From contig CALBDU010000035.1 of the NCBI GenBank assembly GCA_937927335.1, positions 1 to 64,000 on the forward strand: DNA of 64,000 nt, in the 5' to 3' direction. The stretch is from an uncultured Clostridium sp. GTDB taxonomy: Bacteria; Bacillota; Clostridia; Clostridiales; Clostridiaceae. Positions 9,221 to 17,945 of the stretch are shown piece by piece. Numbering within the stretch: the stretch's first letter is position 1; the number at the start of each line of letters is the position of its first letter. The notes under the pieces were generated by a model, which saw only the letters and a program-made list of their open reading frames with translations, had not been told where the DNA came from and made no database searches. Both the position numbers and the translations under genes were made by a program.

Positions 9221-10201
9221 TTATTTATTTTCCAATGCCTTTCGGGTCTTCTTCAATTTTAATGCTATTTTAGTAACAATCGGGTATCTGCCTTTAATTC
9301 CTATAATATACCTGTACTTTGGCTTAAGCTGATTGAAAAACTCTAAATAGTCCTCACCCAAAGCTTCCTTGAATCTGCCTTCTGATAATAATATTCGGAA
9401 GTTCACCAACTTTTTAGCCTTTTTGACAGCATTGTCATAGTTGTAATTTGAAAAGCTGTTTACTTCATCAAGCATATTAATGATCTGATTATTGTGCTGA
9501 ATAAAATTATCCTTGTTCATAAGTATCCTGTCTGTCCATGAACCTGGAGTGTTGTTCCTATAGGCTGACATAAATTCATCAATATAATAAACCTGCCCTT
9601 TTAATCCAAGGAAAATAGTTAAAGGATAATCTCCTACAGGCGCATTAAAATAAAATTCCGGTAAATCATCTATCAGCCTGGCAGGAAATATCATTGATGA
9701 TGTATGAATATATCCGTAGTCATCATAAACAATTAAATTTTCCATAGGAACAATACATCCCTTATGAAATGGCCGTATATCTTGCTTCATATCCAACTTA
9801 TCCACTGACACACGCTTTGTGGCATGCACACACAGAGAGCACAGGGGGTTGTTTTCCAGGTAGTCAACCTGCTTTTGCAGTTTTTCATTATCCAGCCAGT
9901 AGTCATCTCCCTCGCATAAAGCAATATATTTCCCCTTTGCTCTTTCCCAATTTAAAAGGATCAATCTTTTATTTCCTTTAGAATACTGATTTTCAGTTTG
10001 AAAATAAGGCTTGATAACATCAGGATACCGTTCGGCATAATTCTCTATTATCTCACGGGTATTATCTGTAGATGCATCATCATGTACCAGCACCTCGTAC
10101 TTGAAGCATGCCTTTTGCATAATGAAGCTATCCAGGGCATCAGCTATATATTTTTCATGATTATATGTTAGGCAGATAATACTTACTACTACTTCCTCCA
10201 C
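9221..10201 (-). CDS. family 2 glycosyltransferase
   Basis: This is a GT-A glycosyltransferase with VSIICLTYNHEKY at the N-terminus, HDDASTD near residues 40-46 and EGDDYW near residues 97-102. It resembles glycosyltransferases that act on amino- or deoxysugar-containing O-antigens. It is the first glycosyltransferase after the aminotransferase gene, and it lies upstream of the Wzz gene with a gap of about 110 bp. That gap is AT-rich with no clear terminator. The acceptor is unknown. Confidence 0.88.
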   Translation of the reverse strand: MEEVVVSIICLTYNHEKYIADALDSFIMQKACFKYEVLVHDDASTDNTREIIENYAERYPDVIKPYFQTENQYSKGNKRLILLNWERAKGKYIALCEGDDYWLDNEKLQKQVDYLENNPLCSLCVHATKRVSVDKLDMKQDIRPFHKGCIVPMENLIVYDDYGYIHTSSMIFPARLIDDLPEFYFNAPVGDYPLTIFLGLKGQVYYIDEFMSAYRNNTPGSWTDRILMNKDNFIQHNNQIINMLDEVNSFSNYNYDNAVKKAKKLVNFRILLSEGRFKEALGEDYLEFFNQLKPKYRYIIGIKGRYPIVTKIALKLKKTRKALENK

Positions 10202-10227
10202 AATATCACTTCCTTTCCTGTGAAAAG

Positions 10228-11316
10228 TTAATTAAGTATAATTGTACAGATACGGTCCACAGTTTCCAAGTCCATGTCGGCATAAAGCGGTAGAGACAGC
10301 ACCCTGTCTGCCACAAATTGAGCAATCGGTGTTCCATTAGCTCCAAACCTGCCCTTATAGCACTTAAGGCTGCTGGTTAAAGGATGAAAATATTTCCTTG
10401 CATTGATATCCTTAGCCTTGAGCCTTTCCATCACCTGCTCCCTGTTCATTTTAAAGCCGTCAAAAACCACTGGAAAATATGCATAATTGCTGGTAACTTT
10501 AGGCTGGTCATGAACTAGTTTTATTCCTGGAATATTATTAAGATTATCTATATAACGGTCAACCACAGCTTTCCGCTTTTCAATTTCTTTATCTATATGT
10601 CTCAAGTTGCAGATGCCCATTGCTGCCTGGAATTCGTTCATTTTGAAGTTACCGCCTATGCATTCCATGTCATCACGCCCGGAAATACCAAAATTTTTGA
10701 GCTGATTCAGCTTTTCGGACAATGCCTTATCCTTATAGGTTACAGCGCCCCCTTCAATGGTATTGAATACCTTGGTAGCATGAAAGCTGAACATGGATGC
10801 ATCCCCAAAATTTGCAATTCCTTTCCCATCAATCTTAACACCAAAGGCATGAGCAGCGTCAAAAATCACCTTAAGCTTATATTTTTTTGCAATTTCTTCA
10901 ATTTTGGATATATTACATACCTTTCCATACACATGTACCGGAATTATTGCCGAGGTTCTTTCGGTTATAAGCTCCTCTATCTTGTCAGCATCCATAGTAT
11001 AATCCTGAAAGTTTATATCACAGAAAACTGGTTTCAGTCCATTCCTAACTATGGCATGGGTGGTGGATACAAAGGTAAATGGGGTGGTAATTACCTCACC
11101 GTTAAGCTTTAGTGCTGCCACAGAACACTCAAGGGCGGAATGTCCGTTAGAGAACAGGTTAATATTTTCAGTATCCAGATATGCTTTTAGCATCTCCTCA
11201 AACTGAACATGCTTTTTACCCATATTGGTGAGCCAGCGGCTTTCCCATAAATCACGGATTTCTTCCACATACTCCTCAAGACTCGGCATTGAAGATCGGG
11301 TTACCTGAATTGACAT
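10228..11316 (-). CDS. DegT/DnrJ/EryC1-family sugar aminotransferase, VioA-like
   Basis: This PLP enzyme aminates a nucleotide-linked keto sugar. The Schiff-base lysine is probably K182 in FSFHATKVFNTIEGG, and DAAHAFG near residue 155 holds the cofactor-binding Asp. The overall pattern resembles dTDP-4-amino-4,6-dideoxyglucose transaminases (VioA), whose substrate is made by the RfbA and RfbB encoded in this operon. The product would be a 4-amino-4,6-dideoxyhexose for the exopolysaccharide. The sugar position is an inference. The family assignment is firm. Confidence 0.85.
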   Translation of the reverse strand: MSIQVTRSSMPSLEEYVEEIRDLWESRWLTNMGKKHVQFEEMLKAYLDTENINLFSNGHSALECSVAALKLNGEVITTPFTFVSTTHAIVRNGLKPVFCDINFQDYTMDADKIEELITERTSAIIPVHVYGKVCNISKIEEIAKKYKLKVIFDAAHAFGVKIDGKGIANFGDASMFSFHATKVFNTIEGGAVTYKDKALSEKLNQLKNFGISGRDDMECIGGNFKMNEFQAAMGICNLRHIDKEIEKRKAVVDRYIDNLNNIPGIKLVHDQPKVTSNYAYFPVVFDGFKMNREQVMERLKAKDINARKYFHPLTSSLKCYKGRFGANGTPIAQFVADRVLSLPLYADMDLETVDRICTIILN

Positions 11317-11335
11317 ATTATCACCTTCCTATTCA

Positions 11336-12247
11336 TTATATTTGCATAATGCTTTGATTATACATAAATAGCTGCTCAATTGTATCTGTAATTTTATACC
11401 TGGGCATCCACTTTGTATCGCTGTAGAAAAGGCTTGAATCCATATATCCGTTAGAAGTAATATTCTTTTCCTCTATTTCTATTTTAACTTGGTTTTTCGT
11501 ATAGCAGCCTGCAACTCTGGAAACTGCCTCAGCTATGTCAATAATGCTTATACACTTTCTGCTGCCAAGGTTGTACAGCCTGCGCCTTGATAATGTATCC
11601 AGCTGCAGCAGGGCTTTGATGCCTAAAGCAGCATCCCTTACATCCAGAAATGAGAACATCTGGTTCCCCCCGAATATTCTAATTGGCTTCGAATTAAGTA
11701 CATTTATAACAAATTGATTTACCACCCTCTGGCCGTAACCTATTCCTATAAGTCCTGCAAGACGTAGGCTTATTGCACGTGTGCCTCCCCCGCTTAAGGT
11801 GTTGATGTCCTCTGCCAAAAGTTCACTGGAATATTTTGCTAAGGAATAGGTTGAATCAGGGGCGGCAGCATCGGTTTCCTTCCATGGAACAGCAGGATTT
11901 TGACCATAAACACTCCTTGAGGAAATATTTATTATGGACTTTACACCGTTTTTGCAGGCTTTATAGAAAACCTCCCTTGTAAAATCCAGGCTTCTAGCAA
12001 GCTCATAACCATCATTTGACCTCGTAAAGGCACTGTGGATAACCGTATCCATGTTCCCCCAGGGAATTTTATCTATGTCACAGTTTTCAAAGCAGATGAT
12101 ATTTTTGTCCAAACCTTTGAGTTTTTCCCTATTTGAGCTTAAGGCATAAACCTGAACTCCCGCTTCACTGAGACTATCAGCAAGCGTTGAGCCTAAAACT
12201 CCTCCCGCTCCTGTAACTAGTATTGTTGATACCTTATTCCCGCTCAT
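11336..12247 (-). CDS. NAD-dependent epimerase/dehydratase
   Basis: This extended short-chain dehydrogenase has VTGAGGVLGS near the N-terminus for NAD(P) binding and SSRSVYG, followed by YSLAKYSSE with the catalytic Tyr-x3-Lys. It lies between the aminotransferase and the ATP-grasp ligase genes, so it probably modifies the same nucleotide sugar by epimerisation or reduction. Spacing to the upstream gene is 3 bp. The substrate cannot be deduced from sequence alone. Confidence 0.82.
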   Translation of the reverse strand: MSGNKVSTILVTGAGGVLGSTLADSLSEAGVQVYALSSNREKLKGLDKNIICFENCDIDKIPWGNMDTVIHSAFTRSNDGYELARSLDFTREVFYKACKNGVKSIINISSRSVYGQNPAVPWKETDAAAPDSTYSLAKYSSELLAEDINTLSGGGTRAISLRLAGLIGIGYGQRVVNQFVINVLNSKPIRIFGGNQMFSFLDVRDAALGIKALLQLDTLSRRRLYNLGSRKCISIIDIAEAVSRVAGCYTKNQVKIEIEEKNITSNGYMDSSLFYSDTKWMPRYKITDTIEQLFMYNQSIMQI

Positions 12248-12250
12248 CCT

Positions 12251-13540
12251 CTACTCCTCCTTATGAAAAAGCTGACTGGAATCAAATACTTCAACAAGCA
12301 TTTCTTTCCCATCATCCGAGTAAACCTTAAAAGCCGTAGTAATCCTTTCCATCGCTTCCGCCAGCTTTTCAACTGAATCTGCTGTGGCAAACACCCTTGA
12401 AACCACCTGCATAAGGGTTCCTGCAGCTGCTGCCGACACTTCCTCACCTGGTTCATGGGTGTTCACCACATCCAATACTTCAGGCATGGCCCTAATCACC
12501 TCAAGTCCTTTTATGCTTCCAATTTTGCCCGGCCTCACAGAAAAAGTTATATTGCAGCCAAAGCTCTTGAAATTTGGATTTAATAGTCCTTCAAGGTCGC
12601 TGCTGCCCATACTTCCTGTTAAGGCATAAGTTATTAAAAGCTCCATTGGATTAACCCCTGAAATTTTCTTTATTATTTTGTAATCCAGAGAACCAGTTAG
12701 TCTGTAGCCCATTTCATAAAAGACGCATTGTCCATTTTTCACAAAGGATTGGATGAATAAGATTCCATTTTTGAAATCCTTGGACTTAAACATCTTTTTT
12801 ACCTTCCCATCAAGTGAGCTTTGGTATGCCCTTAAGTGTTTTGAAGGAAAAATATAGGCTGAAGGCACCGGAAGAATGCTTTCGCCCTGGCTGGTGGTGT
12901 ACCTGTCTGCCATGGCTGCAAGATGCAGTTCCCCATCCTTGGCAACATAATATATAGTTACCTCATTCTCTGACATATATTCCTCAGCTATAATCCGGCC
13001 CGATGCTGAAAAGGCCAATGCTTTTTTACAGCCATCAATTAACTCATTTTCATTCCTGCAAATGTAAATCCCCCGGCTACCGCTGTTGTCTACAGGCTTC
13101 ACTAGCACAGGGAACCTTATTGCCTTCAGGTCATTACTAGTTATAGGATTATGAATTGGGTATTCCTTCACCACAGGAACATCATGTACCCTGCAAAGCC
13201 TTTTAAATACTGCCTTATTGGTGGCAATATCAAGCTGTTCACTGCCTGCATAGCAGGGAAGCGAAGCAGCTTCACAGATTTCCCTATAAAAGGTGAGTAT
13301 GGAATCTGCGAAGCCGGTAATTACACCATCAATATGTTCCTTCTTAATTAAATTCACCACGTTATTAATATCGGACACGCTTATATCAAAGCTCTTATCA
13401 GCTATACTTTTACCCGGTGAATCCATAAGGTAGTCTGTAACAACAACATTGACCCCTAAGGCCTTTGCCTCCCTGATTATCTCGCAAGACAAGCCGCCTC
13501 CCCCCAAAACCAGCAATCTCTTATCTTTAACATTACACAT
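12251..13540 (-). CDS. ATP-grasp ligase of the exopolysaccharide operon
   Basis: The N-terminal domain begins with LLVLGGGGLSCEII and resembles PurK/carbamoyl-phosphate-synthase pre-ATP-grasp folds. The central ATP-grasp domain has FPVLVKPVDNSGSRGI, IIAEEYMSENEVTIY and a late FYEMGYR metal-binding segment. Such enzymes form an acyl phosphate and join it to an amine. With an amino-sugar aminotransferase and a WbqC protein on either side, it may attach a carboxylic or amino acid to the 4-amino sugar. That substrate is inferred. Confidence 0.75.
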   Translation of the reverse strand: MCNVKDKRLLVLGGGGLSCEIIREAKALGVNVVVTDYLMDSPGKSIADKSFDISVSDINNVVNLIKKEHIDGVITGFADSILTFYREICEAASLPCYAGSEQLDIATNKAVFKRLCRVHDVPVVKEYPIHNPITSNDLKAIRFPVLVKPVDNSGSRGIYICRNENELIDGCKKALAFSASGRIIAEEYMSENEVTIYYVAKDGELHLAAMADRYTTSQGESILPVPSAYIFPSKHLRAYQSSLDGKVKKMFKSKDFKNGILFIQSFVKNGQCVFYEMGYRLTGSLDYKIIKKISGVNPMELLITYALTGSMGSSDLEGLLNPNFKSFGCNITFSVRPGKIGSIKGLEVIRAMPEVLDVVNTHEPGEEVSAAAAGTLMQVVSRVFATADSVEKLAEAMERITTAFKVYSDDGKEMLVEVFDSSQLFHKEE

Positions 13541-13542
13541 TA

Positions 13543-14247
13543 CTATCTTCCTTTCAATTCAAAACCCGTCAGCATCATATCAATATCCTCAATGGAATTA
13601 AACATCATAATATCTATAATAGAGAGGCCTGGTACAAAATCATTCTTATATTGCTTATACTCTCTGATTTCTGGCTTGAGGAAACAAAGCTCCATATTAT
13701 TTGCCTCAAAAGCCTCATAGTCATATAGCACCTGGCCGCCGATGGCGTTGATATAAGTATCAGCTCCCATAATTGAGCATATATCAATAATTTTTTCCTG
13801 GCCGTGAAGGCTGTTATCCTTATTTATTGAAGATGATAATAAAATTTCAGTGTTTATTGCTAAATAGCCGCAAACCTGCCTAATGGCCTTTTCCAGATAA
13901 GCCGCCAGATTTCTTTCGCTACAGGTAATAATATCCTCGATAACCGGGTAAGCCTTATGATAGAACGGGGCCTTTCGGTAACAGCTGTGGATAGTTTTCA
14001 AAAGCTTACACCTGTAATTTTCATCCTCCGAGATTTCCAGCTCATTAATATGTTTGTTCTGGCTGGCATTATTAAGCTGGAGATTAATCATTTTTGGCTC
14101 CCCATTTAATAAAATTCGATTTCTGTTAACCCAACCACGCTTAATAAAGTTCACATCATCATATAATACAAACTTATCAACAACATTAATAAGCTGATAA
14201 TACCCGACGTATGGGAAAAAATATGGCTGCATAATAGCTAATTTCAT
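13543..14247 (-). CDS. WbqC family protein (first of two in the window)
   Basis: The protein starts MKLAIMQPYFFPYVGYYQLI and has FIKRGWVNRNRI and NAIGGQVLYD, all hallmarks of the WbqC-like family found in O-antigen and capsule clusters. The usual length is about 230 residues. The biochemical role of the family is not established to my knowledge. It is linked here to aminotransferase and ATP-grasp genes, which fits a role in amino-sugar modification. It overlaps the flippase gene by 4 bp. Confidence 0.88.
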   Translation of the reverse strand: MKLAIMQPYFFPYVGYYQLINVVDKFVLYDDVNFIKRGWVNRNRILLNGEPKMINLQLNNASQNKHINELEISEDENYRCKLLKTIHSCYRKAPFYHKAYPVIEDIITCSERNLAAYLEKAIRQVCGYLAINTEILLSSSINKDNSLHGQEKIIDICSIMGADTYINAIGGQVLYDYEAFEANNMELCFLKPEIREYKQYKNDFVPGLSIIDIMMFNSIEDIDMMLTGFELKGR

Positions 14248-15722
14248 TCCGAATGCTCCCTTCTCCTTAGTTTATTTGCAAACACCTTGATTATTTCAAT
14301 TATTTCTTTAAGCTCATTTAATTTTAATATTTTGCATGCCAAAAGGTAGCTGACTACTCCCACCGTTGTTTCAACAAATAGTTTTACAAGGTTGCCGGCA
14401 GTTATGATCCTTCCGCAAAGGAACACAACTGCGGCCATAATAACAGTGCACATGAATATAGGGGCAATATCCTTAATTTGCTCTGCAGCAGAATAGGAAA
14501 TCAACTCCGCAGAGTAATAGGAATTAATAAAATAAGAAATATATGATACTATAACTGCTGCCCAAAGCAGACCTGATATACCAAGGTTGAAAAATAAAAC
14601 CAGTGATATGGACGTAAATCCCACCACCTTTTTTATAACCTCCAGCCTTAAAAAGAGATCTGATCTGCCAACAACCTGAAGGATATCAAGGTTTAACGCA
14701 TGTAGCGGAAAAAGCATCCCTGCTAGGCACAATATCTGAAAATAGCTGATGGAGCTGAACCACTTTCGGCCGAACATAGTTAGGATAATAGGCTCCGCTG
14801 CAACTGCAATCCCAAGCATTAAAGGAAATGTTACAAAGACAACAGCCCGTATTACTTTTCTATAGCCCTGCCGAAGCCGCTGCCGCTCGTCCTTGATTCT
14901 GCTTAAAACCGGATAACTCACCTTCTGCACAGAATTTGAAATGGATGAAGAAGCTATATCCCTTAGCTTTTGCGCATTGCTGTAATAACCAAGCTCTGTT
15001 GCGGTAAAAGCTTTTCCTATAATAAGGTAATATAAATTTTGGTACATGGTATCTATAACTCCTGCAGCCATAAGCTTCCACCCAAACCCGTAAAGCCTCT
15101 TGAAGGAATTCATCCGAAATACCGGCGAAGGCAACCAGAAGTTGTATATAAAAACTAGAATACATTGAATAACCTGCATAGAAACAGTTCTTATAACCAG
15201 GCTCCAAACTCCAAAACCATAATATGCAAATATTATGGCAATGATTCCTGATAATAACGAAGAGATTACCAGTACCTTGGTTACAGTCTTAAACTGAAGA
15301 TTCTTGTTCATAATAGTTATTTGAATGATAGAAAAGGAATTAATAATCAGAATGATGGCTATTACCCTTATTACAGCGGTAAGCTGCGGTTCCCGGAAAA
15401 AGACGCTGATTGCATTGGAGGAAAAAAATAAAATCAGATACAAGAACAAGGAAACTGCAAAACTGAAATAAAAAACCGTGGAATAATCCTCCTGGCTTGT
15501 GTCCTTTTCTCTGATCAAAGCATTGGCAAAGCCGCAATCCGCAAAGGATTGAGCCAATGCTATAAAAACAGTGGTCATGCCTATAATGCCAAAATCCACA
15601 GGGGTTAACAACCTGGCCAGTGCTATCTGAATTACGAACTGTACTCCTTGATTTGCAATCAAGCCGGAAAAACTCCAAAACAAGCCTGATATTGTAACCT
15701 TTTTTAAGGACTGTTGCTGCAT
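14244..15722 (-). CDS. Wzx-type polysaccharide flippase (MOP superfamily)
   Basis: This 492-residue protein has about 14 hydrophobic helices and begins with the polysaccharide-exporter signature region SGLFWSFSGLIANQGVQFVIQIALARLLTPVDFGI (split across the first two helices). It would flip undecaprenyl-linked repeat units across the membrane. I chose the ATG at 15722, which has AGGTG five bases upstream. A TTG seven codons earlier lacks a ribosome site. This is the first gene of the long exopolysaccharide operon. Unlike the flippase at 25266-26515, it is intact. Confidence 0.9.
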   Translation of the reverse strand: MQQQSLKKVTISGLFWSFSGLIANQGVQFVIQIALARLLTPVDFGIIGMTTVFIALAQSFADCGFANALIREKDTSQEDYSTVFYFSFAVSLFLYLILFFSSNAISVFFREPQLTAVIRVIAIILIINSFSIIQITIMNKNLQFKTVTKVLVISSLLSGIIAIIFAYYGFGVWSLVIRTVSMQVIQCILVFIYNFWLPSPVFRMNSFKRLYGFGWKLMAAGVIDTMYQNLYYLIIGKAFTATELGYYSNAQKLRDIASSSISNSVQKVSYPVLSRIKDERQRLRQGYRKVIRAVVFVTFPLMLGIAVAAEPIILTMFGRKWFSSISYFQILCLAGMLFPLHALNLDILQVVGRSDLFLRLEVIKKVVGFTSISLVLFFNLGISGLLWAAVIVSYISYFINSYYSAELISYSAAEQIKDIAPIFMCTVIMAAVVFLCGRIITAGNLVKLFVETTVGVVSYLLACKILKLNELKEIIEIIKVFANKLRRREHSE

Positions 15723-15807
15723 TTTATCACCTGCACTATTCAATAATTTTTAACCTTTGTTTTGCATTAAGCCATACATTTACTTACCAATTCCACATTT
15801 TAGGTTG

Positions 15808-15835
15808 TTTATAATATAATAGCATAACACACCAA
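15808..15835 (-). promoter_or_regulatory. candidate promoter of the exopolysaccharide operon
   Basis: On the minus strand, TTGGTG (15830-15835) and TATAAA (15808-15813) are separated by 16 nt. They lie about 85 bp upstream of the flippase start. It is the best-matching pair in this AT-rich divergent intergenic region, but the -35 box is only a fair match. Confidence 0.4.
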
Positions 15836-15891
15836 CAATTTATACATTATTTCAAATTATATTAATGTTTACTGAAAAATTTTATTAAATA

Positions 15892-15900
15892 TGTTATAAT
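15892..15900 (+). promoter_or_regulatory. extended -10 promoter for the GNAT gene
   Basis: TG-T-TATAAT occurs about 50 bp upstream of the ATG at 15949. The extended -10 TG could compensate for the lack of a well-placed -35 box. It directs transcription opposite to the exopolysaccharide operon. Confidence 0.5.
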
Positions 15901-15948
15901 TATGTGAACCCAAGTAATATAATATTGTTTTCAGGAGGTGCAAAAATA

Positions 15949-16491
15949 ATGACTACGGATGTTTATTTTAGAGCATTAGAATATGACGACCTTGATTTCA
16001 TAAATCAATTAAGAAATGATAACACACTTTTTCAGTACACCACAGGAAATAAATATTTTATATCCCAGGAATACGACAAAAAATGGATTGAAGATAAAAT
16101 TTTCAATAACCGCGATCAGCTTTATGTTATGATCTGCGCCAAGAAGGACAACCAAAGAATTGGCTATATAGGCGTAACCGATATTGATTACATTAACCGA
16201 AAGGCCCTACTTAATTCAATAATTATCCATAAGGATCATTCAAAAAAAGGATACGGAATGCAGGTTAATGTACTAATGCTCAGACACCTGTTTCTTGAAC
16301 TTAACATGAATATGCTGTATAGCTATGTCAGAACCGACCACCCCTCGTCAGTTAAAATTCTAAGCAAGCTCGGCTTTTGTATTGATGGAACTATACGAAG
16401 TTTTGTATATAAACAGAACAAATATCATGATGTATACATACTGAGCCTGTTAAAGGAAGACTATGCTCGTTTGCAGCTGGACACTGTATAA
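15949..16491 (+). CDS. GNAT-family N-acetyltransferase
   Basis: This 180-residue cytoplasmic acyltransferase has the RimJ/RimL-like arrangement FRALEYDDLDFI at the N-terminus, IGYIGVTDID in the core, and KKGYGMQVNVL as the acetyl-CoA pyrophosphate-binding loop. A C-terminal HPSSVKILSKLGF helix follows. I chose the ATG at 15949 because AGGAGGTG lies just upstream. It is transcribed away from the exopolysaccharide operon, yet stands between that operon and a second WbqC gene. It may therefore N-acetylate an amino sugar, as in 4-amino-sugar pathways. A stand-alone protein or small-molecule acetyltransferase is also possible. Confidence 0.88.
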   Translation: MTTDVYFRALEYDDLDFINQLRNDNTLFQYTTGNKYFISQEYDKKWIEDKIFNNRDQLYVMICAKKDNQRIGYIGVTDIDYINRKALLNSIIIHKDHSKKGYGMQVNVLMLRHLFLELNMNMLYSYVRTDHPSSVKILSKLGFCIDGTIRSFVYKQNKYHDVYILSLLKEDYARLQLDTV

Positions 16492-16510
16492 TAATTCAGT
16501 ATAAAAATTC

Positions 16511-16536
16511 AACCTGGCTGTATGCCAGGTTTTTTC
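16511..16536 (+). terminator. bidirectional intrinsic terminator between GNAT and WbqC genes
   Basis: An 8-bp perfect stem, AACCTGGC and GCCAGGTT with a TGTAT loop, is followed by a T run on the plus strand. It serves the GNAT gene and lies in the convergent gap to the minus-strand WbqC gene. The A residues in its left flank give only weak minus-strand function. Confidence 0.85.
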
Positions 16537-17256
16537 TTAATCATTTCTCGGCAAAAGTATAAAATCGTTAAGTAAGACTTTTATTGATTCCGGACTGTTG
16601 AACATCATGGCATCCAGTATGGATAAGCCGGGTTCAAAATCACATCCTGCCTGATAATAGGGTTTTAAATTGATTTTTAAAAAGTTTATAATAATGCCAG
16701 CAGCATCATATTTTCCGCAGTCGAAAAATTTAATACCTCCCTCCGGATTCCAATACTCCTCAATCCCCATAGCCCTGCATATATTCAGTGACCATTCATC
16801 GGCAGCTTGAGCCACATCATACTTCAGCTCCATTTCTGTTAAAATATTAAAATTTGCTGGAATATCAAGGTACCTGCATACGGATTTAAGAGCGTGTTCA
16901 TCTAGCTTAACAATACTGTCTGTATCAATGCTTAAGGCATGGTCTAAAACCTCCATGGTATCTCTGTAATATGGCGCTTTCCTTTTGTAGTGTCCTACCT
17001 GTGATAAAATTCTTCTCCTCCAGTTTACAGAATTATCCACCCTAACGTCCTTAATTTTAGCAAAGCTGCTGTGGCCAACCAATGGAACATTAAAGTACTG
17101 CCACCCGCCGTCTGGCTTAAGTATCCTATTTCTTTCAATCCATCCATGTTTGATAAACTGCACAGTATCCAAAAAAATAAATCTATCTGTATGTTTTATC
17201 AAACTAAAATAACCTAGATATGGGAAAAAATACGGCTGCATTACGGCTGCTCTCAT
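16537..17256 (-). CDS. WbqC family protein (second copy)
   Basis: It starts MRAAVMQPYFFPYLGYFSLI and carries FIKHGWIERNRIL and NPEGGIKFFD, matching the WbqC paralogue at 13543-14247 in order and spacing but clearly diverged. At 239 residues it is full length. It stands alone between the GNAT gene and the degenerate region, so it may be a remnant of a second sugar-modification locus. Its biochemical function is not established. Confidence 0.87.
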   Translation of the reverse strand: MRAAVMQPYFFPYLGYFSLIKHTDRFIFLDTVQFIKHGWIERNRILKPDGGWQYFNVPLVGHSSFAKIKDVRVDNSVNWRRRILSQVGHYKRKAPYYRDTMEVLDHALSIDTDSIVKLDEHALKSVCRYLDIPANFNILTEMELKYDVAQAADEWSLNICRAMGIEEYWNPEGGIKFFDCGKYDAAGIIINFLKINLKPYYQAGCDFEPGLSILDAMMFNSPESIKVLLNDFILLPRND

Positions 17257-17499
17257 AAGACCTCCCTTTCAACTGTGAATTCTTTATTTAACCATATAAT
17301 CATCACCTTCCGCAAGGCTCTTTATTTGCTTTTCACCTTTATCGGAATTGCTGCAAGGAATTAATTATTATCATTATAATTGATTTACACTTTGATAGAC
17401 AGAATTTAGATTGTGAGTCTATTAATAACCCTCCTCCTTTCAATAAATATGATAGTAGGTGGATGTTTATACTATGAAAATACTAATATCTTATAAATG
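17257..17499. other. AT-rich intergenic stretch upstream of the second WbqC gene
   Basis: No coding sequence, RNA signature or clear terminator was found here. Minus-strand TATAAT-like words occur, but no convincing -35 partner was found. The stretch leads into the IS21 remnant. Confidence 0.5.
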
Positions 17500-17945
17500 A
17501 ATATTTCACGCCAGCTAGGCCACCTATACGTATTATAGCTCCACCTGTATGTGAGATGAATCCACAGTTTGTTGCTTAATAAACAGAGTTTCCTCTAGGA
17601 TAGCATTAGTTAAGTTTTCATTGTGATGGCAGGTAATATTTAATTACTGTGCTTGAGAAACAATCTTTGCTATGGTGTTACGGGAAACACTACAGCTAAG
17701 TGCAATGTTTCCGTTCGCTGAACCCCAGACTTTTAAGTCTGATAATTTCACTGTATTTGGTCATGTTGATGACCTCCTTAAACTGTATTTACACCATAAG
17801 ATGCATATCTACAGTTTAAAGGTTGTCACAATAACTGGCTCTCGCCAACTGGAATATTGGCTCTCAGATTACCGGAACTGTGGCTCTGAACCACCGGACA
17901 GGCGGCTCAAAGTGAGCCGGAATACTCACATTATTCCGTAACTGT
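17500..17945 (-). mobile_element. IS21-family element remnant (left end and start of istA)
   Basis: On the minus strand the outer part (about 17830-17945) has repeated GAGCC and TTCCGG words, the multi-repeat transposase-binding end typical of IS21 elements. It is followed by a ribosome site (AAGGAGG) and the degenerate start of IstA. Downstream, a second fragment reading AILEETLFIKQQ is still recognisable as istA-like before stops accumulate. IstB and the other end are missing, so this is an old truncated copy. Confidence 0.7.
17644..17764 (-). pseudogene. istA fragment, frameshifted
   Basis: The ATG at 17764 opens MTKYSEIIRLKSLGFSER, the helix-turn-helix start of IS21 transposases. The frame then breaks. 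In the next frame the sequence continues NIALSCSVSRNTIAKIVSQ to a stop at 17644. One single-base indel therefore separates the two halves of the DNA-binding domain. The catalytic region is absent. Confidence 0.75.

Noticed and set aside
17672..17941. A plus-strand open frame of 89 codons
   Set aside because: It is antisense to the IS21 remnant and resembles no protein. The minus-strand istA fragment explains the region.
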